Shown here one piece after another: positions 39,001 to 54,000 of a stretch of 64,000 nt of DNA. Position 1 is the stretch's first letter, and each line of letters begins with the position of its first letter. The DNA comes from Oxyruncus cristatus (Eukaryota > Chordata > Aves > Passeriformes > Cotingidae), in contig VXAY01002359.1 in assembly GCA_013399855.1 (NCBI GenBank), forward strand, positions 1,530,939-1,594,938. The letters are read 5' to 3'. Made by a program: the position numbers and the translations under genes. The notes under the pieces are model-generated. The model was not told the origin of the DNA. It searched no databases and saw nothing but the letters and a program-made list of their open reading frames with translations.

Positions 39001-42000
39001 TGCAAGTGAAGTGGACTTAGGGGAAGTCTTTTATGTGGCAAACTGTATTAGACTTTTTGCTTTGTAGATTAGGAATCAGCCCTGCTCTTTCCACAAATGG
39101 GAACTGAGAAAACAAGAATGTCCATGTGGGAACTGCGTAGTGAGGCTGCATTCCTGGGACCGGAGTTCAGGTCCCTTTAGGACACAGACAAGGAGAACTG
39201 GGACTGCAAAAGTGGACATCCATTCTTCCATAAGTAAAAACAAGGAGTCCATCCCTCTTTCTGGGCTTTTTTTTAAAAACAATGACATCTCTCCAATAAT
39301 CAAACAGTTCTGGAGCTGTCACTGGCTGCTGTCCTCTTGACCTCTGGTTTTTTTCCTTTGACTGTATCTTGCAAAATGAAAAAACATCCTTGTGTCATTT
39401 TTGGATGACACATAAATTTGTCTTCCCTAATGACATAGAAAAGCTTCCTGCGTCACAGGAAAGAAAAAGCAAACCTAGCATTTTTCCCCCACTGATAAAT
39501 TTGCAAAGGATTTTGAGATTTAAAATTAAATTAATGATGATAAAAGTATCAAACATTTGTACAATAGATGTATTTGGCCCAAGTCTTATACGATTTTCAT
39601 ACTGATTTTAAAATAACACTACCAGAACACAATAACATAATGAGGAGTCAATGAGCCAAGGTCAAACATTTCTGTTCCTGGTATCTCCTTAAGGGAAGTT
39701 CTGATTGTGGTTTGTTTTTAGGCTCTCAGGTCTAATGACCCCCTCTGGATGGCAGCTTCATTTTGCCTGTGTCTTCACTGTTTATACACTCCTACATTTT
39801 TTCTGAATTTTTTTCTGAATCTCTGTATCTTAAATCTGAATCCATCTTAGATTCTCTCTAAGCATGTTTGTTTCAGAAAAATCTGTGTGAGCACAGGCTA
39901 TTCCCAGGTGTGTTTTTAATCTTTTAATTCTTGTTCCCCCAGTCTATACAATTTTTAGCAGATCATAAGCAACAGCTGGTTAGGCCAGATGAATAGCTGA
40001 TGAAGTCTAGATAGATCTGCTCCTTTCAGGAACAATCAGATTTCTCCAATCGTTTCCCGAGCAAAACTAAAGCATCTGTGCAATCACTCGGAATTTTGCA
40101 TATCTGTCTGAGTACACCTGCTTTTTATTAAATTGTGTCTATACTTGCTTTGTTTGCTCCTCGCATTAGCAATTGTAATTTCATCTTTCTGATTCATCAC
40201 GGCAGGACTTCACACTTTTCCCTAGAATAATCTAACAACGATTAATTATTTTTTGCTTACTGTTTGTAGTTTTGATGGATGGCTACTCAGGCTGTGGACT
40301 AATCAGTGGAGTCTGAGAATGTCCAATTCTGTCTATAAAATTACTTGTCTCATATTTGTTAATGATGCACCGAACTAAAACAATACGTACGTCAGGGTGA
40401 GAACTTTTTACCAACAAAACACTTAAGGTTCGATTCTACGTTTTAGGAGTAATGGACTGCAATGAATCTTCTGTTTAGACATGCAATGTTTCTGTCTAAT
40501 TAGTATCTAAACGATCCCACAGTGCTGTGAAGCTGATAATGGGCAAATGGGAGAAAAAGTAACATCCGTGGGCAATTTCTTCCCCCAAAGTATGACCTCA
40601 TAAATGAAATCTTGGCTGAAGAAGCTGATTTAGCATTCTCTTGGCAGGCCCAACTTTGAAACAAGCAAGTCTGTGACTAAACCAGATGTTCTTATTGTAT
40701 TTTCACTTATTTATTTCCTGTGTTAGTCATTTCTCATTTGTAAACATGCTTCTTGAAAGCCTGTTTGTTGCTTATGACAAGTTTGGACCGGCCTCAGTTT
40801 ACTTCCCTGTGTCATCACAGATTATATAGAGTGTGTTCCAGTCTTAAAATTCAGTTTATAACAGAGGTGATTCTTGCCCAAATCTCTTTGAGGAAATATA
40901 CTGTTCTAGATGCAGCTTTCAAAAAGATTATTTAAGAGGAAAATAAACACTCTTTGACTCCGGTATTCCAGAATATTTAGAGCCAAGTTCATTAGTGTCA
41001 CAATTTCTGCAATACTGTTTTTGTCCTCTGTACTGTGTTAATATTGGTGATGGCCTTTTTAACCTTGCTGTCTCTACTGATGATTCTGTCATCCACCTTC
41101 TGGTTTGCAGCATTTTACTTCTCCTCCTGCTAATACATGCTGACCACTTGGACCTTATTCCAGCCACTCCCTAGCCCTTTCCCTCTGGCTGGACTCATTG
41201 CTGCTTTGTTCCCTCTACAGGAGCATCCAGATCTCCTTTTTCCTTCTAAGTGTGCTTTAGCATTGTAGATTCCATGGAAAATACAGTAATTTCCTTCATT
41301 CAAGTTTTTGTGTCACCCAGTATTACAATATGATCCAGCAGTCAGAATTACAGTATCATTGGTTCTGCAGCCTGCAGAAGACAATTCCATAAATTTATGT
41401 CCTGAAATGTCACTAGAGTGGCACTTGGGTCTTCTGAAACTGTTTTAAGCATCTCTTCCACATTTTATAGATTAATATTTCCCTCTTTTACTGCTTGGCC
41501 ATGGGGTTGTGACACCTACTTCTAATCCCTAATGGAAAGCAGCATGTGTTGCAAAATAAAAAATTAATGGCATCTAAATGAGCAAAAGTAGGGAATGTTT
41601 AACCACAGCTGATGGTGGAGTCCAATTTCCATTCTGGTAAGCATCTTGGAACAGCTGCTTATGTGAACAGGTTGAACGCATGGAAGAGATTTTGGTAGAT
41701 CACTCAAACAGCCTGTCTGAATGGAATTTTGTCACCTCATTTGGGACCAGTTTTCATCCTAGTTTATAGGATCGTACTGTTACTTAACTAGCAGGTTCCT
41801 TTACCTCACATACCTCCCTGGGGAATGCAGCTCAGCCATGAATACCTTGCAGAGCAGTACAATTCATGGATCAGACAGTTATATTGGTAGGAATACTACA
41901 GGTAACTACTGGCCATCGGGATTAACAACTCCTATGGCACGCAAAATAGAATTCCCACCCTCATATGCAAACCAGGTAGGAATGTTTACTTACATTGTTA

Positions 42001-45000
42001 TTTACTACCATGATGTTGAGTAACTATGACCATCAGGAAAACAGTGAATTTTAAAAAGAAATGGTGACTGTATAAAAGGAACTGGTCTGATAATTGGGTA
42101 CATTTGGGAGGAACTGGTAGCATCCATATAGGGTTGTGTGCGTGTGTGGTGATTTTTCACCTGTAGGCCTGGATAGCCAGGTTGCCCAGGAAAACCAGCA
42201 AATCCCGTTTCACCCTGGAAATGATCACACAAATATAATTCGATTAATCTTGTAAGACATTAAAATAATTAAAACCCCGTAAGGCAGTCAAACAATACTG
42301 TCACGTTCTAATTGCACCCGCAGGTTGCTTCAGAAAATTCCCTGAGTTTGGACAAGAGATGGTGTGTTTCGTTGAATCTCCTGTGTTAAAAAACCCCCAA
42401 CGTGTATTGCCAGGTAATTTAGACAGTGGTCAGCAGATTCAGCATAGCTGGGGCACAGAACTAGCTGGAATACATACCAGCAGGGCAGGCTCTAACAGAC
42501 TGGCTGCTTAATACAGCTGAAACTGGTTTGCTGCCTGCTGAATGATCCTCTTAAACTATTACTGCATGGAAAGCAGCTGCATATCAGCTTCTCTTTTTAT
42601 GATTTACTAATACACTCATCCATCCAGTAATCAAACTCTTTAGGTAGGCAAGAGTAAAAAACATAGTAAAAACTAATTTTGCAGATAAAACAGTCACCTA
42701 GAACATAATTCTAGAGGTGAGTATCTGTACATTAAAGTGATTTATGAATGGCATGATTATTACCTTAACTAGATTTGAAAATTAGCTGGGGAGAGGAGAT
42801 AGGAAAAGGTCAAGATATAGGTCTATATACATACATCTGTGTTCTTTTCCCCAGTAAGATGTTTTAAGTTCGTAAGTAAAATTTAGCAGACTTAACATCA
42901 CAACTGGAATTTCTCGAGCCAGAAAGATGAACAAAACATGTAGACAACACAAAATTACACAATGTCACCATGGCAAACAAAGTTAACATGCTGCATAACT
43001 TTTCTGTCATGCTGTATGCCTGTCCCACTGACTTTTCCCTCTCCTTGCAACTTCAGATTCCATAAGCCAAATTTCATCCCAATATCAGGGAGTGGCAGAA
43101 ATTCAAAGACACAGAGATCACAGAAATTCTGTGGCAACAGATAGCAGAAGAGAAAGGAAGGAATGCAATGTGAGCTATGAAGTATGTGGAAATTCCGAAT
43201 CTGCACAAATCCACAGAAAACCAAACCTCGCTGATCCCACTGTTCAGGGAGCTGCTTATACTTTATGCTTCGTACCTTCATTCCAGGGAAACCTGCAGGT
43301 CCATAAGAACCAGGATGACCCTGAAAAAAACAAGTAGAATGTGAGCTAAAACCATAAAAACTTATGCCAAATTTAACCTATTCAGAACTGCTGAGTAGTT
43401 AATGTAACTTAGATAAATATTACTTGGGATACTTCCCAAAAACTTTACAAAGATTTTTCAAATAGTTTCTATGAGAAATGGACAGAACTTTGAACTATAG
43501 AACAAAGCAAATCAGTCAGGTCTTCACCTAATTTTTTTATCCTATTGCACCAAGCACAGTAGTGAAGATGTTGCTCCATGTGAGCACTGTCAGGCAAATC
43601 AAGCACAAGCTGCTGTAAAAAAAGTGCCATTGACTTGTATGGAAAACATTAAAATTACTGTGTTAGTACTGTGCTACTCTAGAGCAGCTTTGTGCAGCTC
43701 TAAATATTTAGAGGATAACCCTGGAGATTTACTTTCTTTCCAAGGACAGAAAGTCTGTGAGAGCTTATGTTTGTCTGAGACAGGGTGAGTCCCAGGGCAA
43801 GATTCTTAAATATTCTATACAGGAAGCATGACAGACTAGTTTAAAAAAAAATCCTTAACATTTTTCTTGAGAATGAAAACTCAAATTGCCAAATATATTG
43901 TGAATGTAATTATAGTGAATTTGTGATGTAATTTATTCTGTGACTTCCTTACCCGCAATCCAGGGAATCCAGGAAGGCCTTTTTCACCCTTTTCTCCTCT
44001 CCCAAGTATGCCCTGGAGCATTCAAAATAGTTTGTTTAAACAAGATGCTCAGTGAAGTCTGCCATAAATTTTAATAGGTGTGCATGTTTATTGGGTTGAT
44101 GGATCCTGTCTCCCTTGCCAGGCTCAGTCACTGGGGTTACTTCACGCAGCATCACTAAGCAGTGCATAAGTAACCTCAGTTATCTGAGGAACCTGCTCTG
44201 GCCTCTTCTCCAAATTTCATGTGCTTTCAGCTGTTGCACGTGGGTTTGGTTGTTTTGGCTTTTTGTTTTTTGTTTTGGTTTTTTTTTTTTTTTCCAGTTC
44301 TGTAGATCTTTTGAGCTGCATCAGTTGATTTCTCAGTTCCTGCTTATGACTAATGAGTGTGTTATCATCTACATGGACCACTAGTACTGGAGCAAGCATC
44401 TAAAGTCCATATTTTTCAATGTAAATCTGATATAAAAAAAAGCAGCTTTGTCCTCTTTTCTGGTGCTAATTAACAGTTGTCTTTTTATGATGGAAAATGA
44501 ACTTCCAAAAATGAGTGCCAGACTTACAGCTCAGAAATGTGATGTTCAGGCTTCTCTTTTCTTCTCTTCTGCCTACAAAGCTAAACAAGATTTTAACATA
44601 AACTACACTCATTCTTTTGTCCCCAGTTATCCTCCATTTTTCTGAGATGTAGTAGTTTCCTGCCTGTGGATTTTCCTGCTCCAAATCTCTGAGCTGTGAA
44701 GACTCTAGAATATTTTGTGGCCGATTCTGTTCCGCATCCAGGAACTGGCACATCAATATTTAAATTACTCATGTTGACAGAAAGAAAAGAAAATGTAGAA
44801 TAGACAGTAAAGAGCAACTCTTTGTCCAAACAGGTGGCTCTGCCTTCTCTGCCCTTGAGGATATCCGTAATGTGAAGTTCAATTCTCTCCCTAACATAAC
44901 TGAGGTAAACATACATCATGCTCCAAACACATTCAGATCATGTCTGTGTCTCTTCCTGAGGAAAAATAATCTGTGCTTTTATTTTCTTCACAGTTCCAAT

Positions 45001-48000
45001 TCACTGTGTGTTAACAGCCCACATTGGAACAACACTGACCTTTTGCTACCAGGCAACATTCAATAGGTAGGTGTAAAACAGACTCAGATTTTCCAACAGG
45101 GTTTGAAATATTTTTGCTCTCACACCGATTTAGGTGGTGATTAAATTTCACAGCAAAAATGCTATGCTTTAGAAGATTAACATAATAACCAGGGAAGGAC
45201 TTTGCCAGTACCATGGGAAAAAAAAAAAAAAAAAAAAAGTCCCATTACTTACTTTGGGTCCACGTGGTCCTCTGTACCCTGTTACCCCAGGTAATCCTTT
45301 TTGGCCCTACATATAAAAGGAAAGTTTTTATGTATATAATGTATATGCCTATGTGCTGGTTAAGGTCTTTTTAAGTCTTGGTCTGAAAAACAGTATTTTG
45401 TTAAGCACTGGCTCTGTTTCTCTAGGTGCCCTAGACACAAGAAGAACACTTATGTGCTGATCTTTATTTCTGCTAACACTGTCAAAACAGCACAACGACT
45501 GCGGAGTGAGATAGACGTATCTTTTCTCTTGCAAGAACTTGCAAATCAGGGCTTTGCTCCTACAATCATGCATGACAGTAGTTCTTTATTGTATGCTGCT
45601 CTTCCTGATTGGATATAGGTATTCACAAGTGTAAAGCTACACTTTTGTGCACAGCCCCAATCTGATTGGGACGCAGGGCTGGTTTCACGGTCGCGGTCAT
45701 GTAATGTGTTGCACAGCAGCAATTTCCCAGTAATGTGGGGAGTTTATGTAGGTTCTTTTGGTCCTTTCCCTCTTCCTCATGCACTGTACATAGCAGCCAT
45801 TTGCATAATCAAAGCCTAAGATCCAATATGTGAAGCCTACCAGTTCCCTGAGCTGAGGCAGCAGGAACTGGCAATGCCAGCTTCACCTTTTCCTTTGTGT
45901 ATTTGGGCAAATCAGCCTTGAGAACGTGGTGGCTCCGATACAGGGCTCTGTAATGCAGGTGTTTTTTTTAAAACAACAGAGGTTACAAGTACTCTAATGT
46001 TTTAAGCCACACAACTGTGGCTATAGTAGGTGTGATATTGCGGAAGTACAAGTTGTTCAGGAAAGTTGTGGATGCCCCATCCTTGGTATTCCAGGCCAGG
46101 TTGGATGAGGTTTTAAGCAACATGGTCTAGTGGAAGGTATTACTGCCCATGGCAGGCGGGTTTGGAACTAGTTAATCTCTAGAGTACCTTCCAACCCAAC
46201 CCAGTCTATGATTCTATGGTAAATAACAGGAGCTTGCAAATAAAAATTGACAACAAAATCACACATATTTTTTATATTAAAAGAGAGCCCTCGAAGGGTT
46301 AGTGTTGATAGTTCAAAACTATACATTGGTTTACAGTTGAGCAAAGATGTGCAAAATTAAAAGTGTTAGTGAAGAGCCACAAAAGAGATTCAATAGCACA
46401 AAAAGGAACTTTACCTGAAATGCCTGAAATATGAATTGCTAATGACAAAAAGTGAAGAAAACCAAAGAAAGGACAGTATCTCCTTTCTGCATCAAGATAG
46501 TCTTCCCTTAAGCACATGAGCTAAAGTGCACTTGGGATCTCCTCTCCTAAAAGTTCGTAGGAAGGAACAGCCTTCAGGATTTCTGCTGAAGCTGATGGTT
46601 TCTTACAGAAAGATAGATTTGTTCTTATGCCATCCTTGCAAAAATTACATCCTAGGATTGTACTTGCCAAGTTGAGCACTGTTAAATACGATGACAAATT
46701 AACACCTTTTCTCCTTTGAACAGCTGAGCTCCAGGAGGTCCAACTAACAGTGGTAACCCAGGTGGCCCAGGAAGTCCAATGTCACCCTGTGGAAGCCAAA
46801 GGAGAGACGTTCCTGGCCATGAACTGTTTCAGTGAGACTCAACTTCTCCTGTTGTGCTACAGCACTACATTTTTCTGTACTCATTGGAAATGTACTAATT
46901 AACTGCAGATAAATAAAGGTTTGCACTCAGAGCTGTAAACCTCTTTACCATCTCCCCACGATGAGTAAGGTTGACAATCTAACTTCCTATTCTCCTCATT
47001 CATTAAAAATAATGTTCTGGCCATGGAAATAAATGAGAACTCATAGCTTCTGCTCTAGATCTGCTGTGGAGATAGAGGACTGTCAGATCTCTTGTGTGTA
47101 CATACAGTTTCATATTTTAGAGCAAAGCCTTCCAGCACAAGGCCTTGTGAGTGTAAAATGAAATTACTGATTTGCTATAGAAAGTTGTGCATGTTAGAGA
47201 CTTGCACGAATTCTAAGAACTGGCTGGACAAATTCATAGAAGAAAAAAATCAAATATTCCCCATTGGGTCTATAAATCCTGTGTATGCTAATATAGGTGG
47301 AGACTGGTAGAGCAACTATTATTATGTGCTTGTCCTTTTCTTACACCCTGTACTTTGCATCTGTTGCAGGACACAGCAAGAGATGAGATTCAGTGACGGT
47401 TCTGGTACAGGCACAGTCACTGGAGGGTGCTGGTGTGATTATTTAGGCAATGTCTGTACAGCAGGTAACTGCTATGTAAATGCTAACTAACATATTGCTT
47501 GTTGCTTTTCAAAATCTCCAGAATATGCTTGATTCCTGTATGCAGCTCACTGAGGAAATCTCTTCTGCACAGAATCACTTGATTCAATAACTTATATTAC
47601 TCCTTCTTCCATTCTAACATGATTAGCGGGAGCACAAAGCCACAAATGAATGGGTTCCAAGGAAGCCAATGAGACTATTATACTTCTAATTCTACAGCAA
47701 TAATATATTTAATATTATTTGGTTTCTTACCGGCTCCCCCTTTTGTCCATCCACTCCAATACCTGGATTTCCCTAATTGACAAAGAATGTACACAGTTTG
47801 CACGTGATCAGAAAATGCTGACATTAGAATTTAATCAAGTAACTCCCTTGAAAAACTTGGTAACAAATAAACATAAGGAACACTTCAAATAGTTGTACAA
47901 ATTACTCTATTATTTCTTAAAATCTTCAGAAGTCATTGCCTACCTGTTGACCTGGCAAACCAGGGTACCCTGGAATACCCTTTAAAAGAGAGTGAAAACA

Positions 48001-51000
48001 AGTTAATATGTCTGATTTAGAAACAGCTTTGCTTTGAAATTTTCCCACTCTTGCCAGTAGGACCTAGCAGCAGAATTTTCCCTTGGGATGTACCTATCCC
48101 AAAGTGCTATTCACTTCACTTGGTCACTGCTTTCAGGATGGCTGAACTCTTGCTTTCCCCTTTTCCTGTCTCCCATAGGTGGTCTTGCCACAGGCTGCCA
48201 GGATGAAACACGTTCATGCAGACATAGAAAGGAACAACATATGCTCCAATCCCTCAGCTTCTGAACTCATAAGGTAAAGCAAAAATCCATCTTTTTTTTT
48301 TTTTTTATCACCTGTCTCAAAAATTACTTCTAGGCCTTGATTCACATTAAGGCAGGTTCTAAAACTGGTAGACCAGAATTTATGCATATCCAAAAAATGT
48401 AAGGCTGTTTAACTGTGTTGATCTTACAGGCAAGCCTGGGTGGCCTGGGTATCCAGCTGGGCCCGTTGCACCTCTTGACCCTCTAGGTCCCTGGAAAAGA
48501 TGGCAAAAGGTCTGTTTGTGAAAATACCAAGAAGTTGCCGCTTTTTCCACAAAACCAGCCCCTCCAAGATGCCTACGTCACATGGGCTCAAGTCTACTGG
48601 CCTCTGGATTCCACCCATGGCCAGAAGCTTGGGCCATGCCTGACACCACACTGTGACTAGAGCAGCTCAGCACCGGTTTCTGGGTAACACTGGAAAGACT
48701 CTGAACAAGGTACAGTTACATGTCATTAATGATAAAAGAATACTTTGTCAGCAATTGTGCTACAATGTGGGGAGCTGATACAGTTCATCAGTGAATACCT
48801 TTGTGAAGGGCATAAGAGAAACCCAAAGCCATTAAGAGCATGATTCTGCAACAAAATTAAGCTCTCTACTCTTCTTTTGTGTCCTTATGGGCAGAATACG
48901 ATATTGTGCTACCTGTTCTTGAGAGATCCACCAGATACTGTAGAAGAAGGTGTCACATCTCTACACATCTTGATTATCATGGAGAAAATATTCTGCAAAC
49001 TGTGAGTGTCAGGGCATCAGCTGCTCCACACACAGCTAATGCAGATGGGTACAGCCTATTTCTCACCCTTTTCAGCCAGCAGGAACTGGCCGTGGGGCAG
49101 AGTAGAGGGACTCCATGTTTCTTAGACTTTATTCTGGAATTTTGCTATTTAAGGCAGGCAGGGAGAAACCCCCGTATTTCTTATTATACTGAAAAAGGAA
49201 ATATTAAAGATCTTCAAGCCAAAAAGTAGGTACAGAACCTATTGACTGTACTTACTGGCATGCCAGGGGGTCCAGGATCACCTCTCTCTCCCTGTAATGA
49301 CAATCATTTAGCAAGTCAGCCCAACCTTTGCTGTGGGTGTTTTCTACCTTTATAGATATTAAGATCACAAACTATCTGTTACAGTTGTATATATGTTTTT
49401 AATATTTTTTTTTGCACCAAGCTTTATTAAATAGTGAGGAGTAATGGAACAATTACATTTGCCATATATGTTTCCCTACAAGTTACGATTTTTCTTTACA
49501 ATCAGATACTTACTGGAGGTCCTTTTCCAAAACGTGCAACATACACTGAATTTCCTTTTTCTCCTTTTTGCCCTGGATTTCCCTTTAAAGAAAAAAAGTC
49601 TCTTAAAACATGATCCACTTACCAATACTCTACATTTCCATGGAGACTGAATGTTAAGTTCTCAGGCTATGATTTTCTGGTGCCCCTACATAACAAGGTG
49701 ATCCACTAGGATCATGCATGATTGTTTTAGTCTTTTATCTATCAAGATCCTTAAAAGTAAAATTACCTTGCGTACAGTTGAGCAAACCAGCTCCCCACAG
49801 CTTCTGAACTCCTGCCCTGTTAGGTGCTCCTTTGCTCTTGGCTCTTGATTAAGCTACAATCTTCACAAGTCTTGCCTTTATCAAGTCTCTCCCTATGCCT
49901 ACCTTTTCTTTCAGAGAGGCAATGACTTTAAGTATCAGTAGTTTGCCTTCTCCAAAAGCTCCTGTGATTTAGAAGAATTTAGAGTGATTCTGCATACAAT
50001 TAGAAAAATAAAAGTATGGACTGTATTGGATGCATAATATTAAATATATTCAATATTTCCATCTATTAGGAAACATGTTTCAGTCTATTAAAAAAAAAAC
50101 CTGATGCCTAAAGGTCCTGGTTTTTTAAAAACTAAATTCCCATGGTACTTGCTGTGGGGTCCTTTATAAAACCTTGATAAGTTTAGCACCTTCAAAACCT
50201 CAATCAGACTTACCAAGAACAGATGATTTCTTTAGCAAAATTTAATTGTAGTGCTCAATTTACTTTTAAGACCATGATATGTGCACATCTGAGGAACAGA
50301 TTTATAAAGACATTGTTTCTGGAGTTTTCTCGTTTGAAATCCAAATGCAGTGGATATAATTTAACTAAGTTAGCCACTTAATTATTGATTTCAATAAAAT
50401 GGGATTAACCACTTTAGGACTGTACAGGTTTTCTGATATTATACACTGGCTGTTCAAATCCTGTAGTAGAAATGAAATGGGGAAGGTACTTATCCCTAGA
50501 AGGGTACAATAAAAAGAAGAGTTACAGCTGTCTGCAGCTGGATGTAGCTGTATTAGACTGGGTACAGATTGCAGGTAAACAACAGCTGCTAGGGAACACA
50601 TTAAACAAATCAAAAATTATATTTATCTTTGGTTATTTTATATGTGCTCTCTGGTGTAATAAAACCTCTTTGTTAGATTCAGTTTATCTTCTACATGACT
50701 TAGGTAGGGGCTTACAAATAAGAACTACTTTGTTTTTCAACAAGTTAAAGCCTTACTTTTTCAGAAGTAAAGCTGATTAATATGTACATGGTGTCGAATT
50801 AAATTATGCAGGACAATGTTATAAATAAGAATAACATAAAAATCTTAGCCATCAGGTACAGTCAAGTTGGTACTCGGTGCAACAAATTGGGTTAAAAATA
50901 GGCAACGTGCATAGAGAGCTTGGAATAGCCTTCTTGTAAACAAGAAAATATGCTTACTATGTCTTGTCTTTCTGGGTAGCTAAATTAATTTCCACTGGGA

Positions 51001-54000
51001 TTTTAGTAAGAATATCCAAGGCTACATGCCTATTGTGTTTCCCAGTTTTTGTAGGTTGCAAATACTTTTCTAGGCCTTTCAAAGAGCATGCTCCTGAAAT
51101 TGGTAGGATTTACGCTGTAATTTGTCCCACGTCTCATTTTTCCTTTATGTCATTTGGCTAATTACAAAAAATAAATCTCCATTTTTAAGGCCATCATAAG
51201 TAAGAAACTACAGGTAAAATTAGAGTTTGAGCAGAAGCCATTTTATCATTTGGAAGGCTAATGAGTTACTTTGAGAGATATAACAAATGAGGTTATCATG
51301 TTGTGCATTTCATAGCATTTATTACAAGTCCAAGACTGAAATTGTATTTTATTCTAATTGCTATAATTTTTGGTAACATCTTTTCACTTTGGCGACCTCT
51401 GCACATTTTTTTTAATGTCTGACCTCAGCACCTTATTTAGCTCCTACAAAACACATTGGACTTCTCATGTAAATTGCAGTTGGTTTTATTGTTTTACTTG
51501 GAAAATTTCTGGGAAGCTCTTGGACCAATTAATCAGCTATTATTCCTTAAGAACTAAAACAAGTTTCCAGGAAAAGTCAAAGACTGGGGACTAAACCTGC
51601 TCAGCAAAATTTCTTTGGAGCTACATAATTTTTGTCCCTTACTGACATGAATCTGTTTTATCTTCATTAGTAGAGCACTGCTGACAGAGTTACCTAAACA
51701 ATTTTAAAATGCTTTCCAGTTTACCAGCAAAAGTAAACAAATATTAAAGAGCTAATTTTAAACATTGTTACTGTGAAATGATCTACATATACAGATAAAC
51801 ACCCAGGCAAGACTAGGTGTGCACAGAGCAGTCATGGATAGATATGTGTAAGAAGTGGCACAAAATCTTAGAATGTAACAGGACTCAGACTGGCTGAGGC
51901 TTCCACTTATTGCTAATTCATCTCATGTATGTCCCTACTATTAAGGCTTTTAAGAAATTTCAAGTACTGATGAATGGTACGATGGCTTCAAGCTGTTCCT
52001 TCTCAGCTGTACTTCAGTGAAATTATGTTGGCTCTGGTGTGGTCACACACTGGGGAAACAAGGCAGAATTTAACTCTCAAGGTAGCCATAAACACTTCAA
52101 GGATCTAGGAACTCATTTCACATTAAACTTAATTTGTTAAGGCAGTGTCTTTCGCTCCCATTAAGCTGAGTAAGAACGCCTGGGAATCACTGTGCAGTGC
52201 AAAGCTGGTGCCATAGCCTAAAACTCCTTTCACTTTAAGAGCTGTTCTCTTGGAGGGGAATGCACGTGTACAGTGTTCATGGGCGGCAGGAATGCCCTTC
52301 ACGTACATAAGGGCCCCTTGGTCCCATGTAACCATTTTCGCCTGGAAATCCTGGATCTCCCCTTGACCCATTGCAGCCATCTAAACCATGCTTGCCTCTG
52401 GGTCCTTCCCTTCCTGGTAATCCCTGAAAGACAGTTTAATATTTATTAGAAACGCATCATGATAAATGGGAAATCACTTTTGAAGTTAACAGAACAGTTC
52501 AGAAACAAATACCTCAGACCTAAATCAAAGGACACCTCACAGTGGTCCCAGTTTCATATTCTTTGCATTAGAAATGTTTTCTATTCTGAATAGAATTTAT
52601 TTTTTTTCTGTAGAACAAATTATGTAAGTTTTTTGTCTGTTTGGGTTTTTTTTGATGCATAGCAAATATAACAGGGACAGCACTGGTTAAGAGGATCAGA
52701 CTGAACCCTCACTTGAGTCAAAAAGTAATGTGCTGTCTTCTCAGAGAATGCAGACTCTAGCTCTCTAACTATGACCTTTTTTGTGGCTGTAAAGAAAAGC
52801 TGAAAAAGCCCCAAGAAGTCATCTCAAACAGCCTCACATTTTTTAATGGATGGGATGAAACAAGGAAAAACAGGACACAGCTCAACTCAGGCACAGAGTA
52901 ATAGCAGAGATTGTGACTTTTCTAACCTAGCAAGAGCTAACCAGTGTCCAGATAAGGATTAGTTCTACTGCAAATTAGGCACTGGGCAGTACAAACAGTG
53001 AGATTTTTCTTGGAATGATCCTCCCACTGGAGAAAAAAAATTATTTCCACAGAATTAAACATTTTTGTAAGGGACAAGTATTAATTTTGACCCAAAAATT
53101 ATTTTTGGGGGAGCGTTCTGAAAAATCATCAGGAAAGTATCTTGGTCATTTTCCTGATATGTTTTTGCCAATTTTAACTTCTTCCTGTCTTTAAGGTTCT
53201 TCATCCCAATTTGTGGACACCGTTTTTTAATTGACATTTCTCATAAAAAGAATATGAATTTCTTGGGAACACTTTTTTTTTTTCCTCCAAATTATACAGA
53301 CATTCTGGCAACAGCCCCACTGTCAAGTGTGGACAGCTGACAAGCAGATGCTACGACACCCACTCAGTTTTTGGTTCTGTTTTCACTTTCAAAATTCCAC
53401 ATTTTAACTTTGATTCATATGAAACTAGTAAGAACATAGGAATTCAGTTCTAATAGATACAGTATTTTGAAAAATGCTCCATGTGAGATGTTATCTCTTT
53501 TACCACACCCATTTTTGCACTGAGGAAGACAAAACATATAATCACGTGCTTATAAAGGTGTATTTAGGAGCCACTTTGCTTACTCAGCCTCAATTCAGGC
53601 TAAAATTAATGGGATCAGTGGTTGGTTTTTCTCCTGCAAAAGGACTACACAGAAAAATCAGAACATTTGAACAGAGAACAGAAATATCATTTGAGGTATT
53701 TCCAGAGATGTTAAGGATGCATCAAGCAGAATACAGCCTGCTATAGAGCCTGAGAAAATAAACTCATTGCTTTTAATCCTAGCACTGACACATGCTAGAT
53801 GGGCATGGGCAGTCTCTGCCTTCACTGCCCCACTGCTGCATGAAAACTATGTACTTATGTCACTGGGGGTTTGTGGAATTTGTTATCCACAGTAAACACG
53901 GTTGAAGTTAACCTGGTTATTTTGCATTTTTGCAAAACCTGTAATTCCGTAGGTGACATGATATCAACAGATATAAAGCCAAACAATTTATTGAGTGTCT

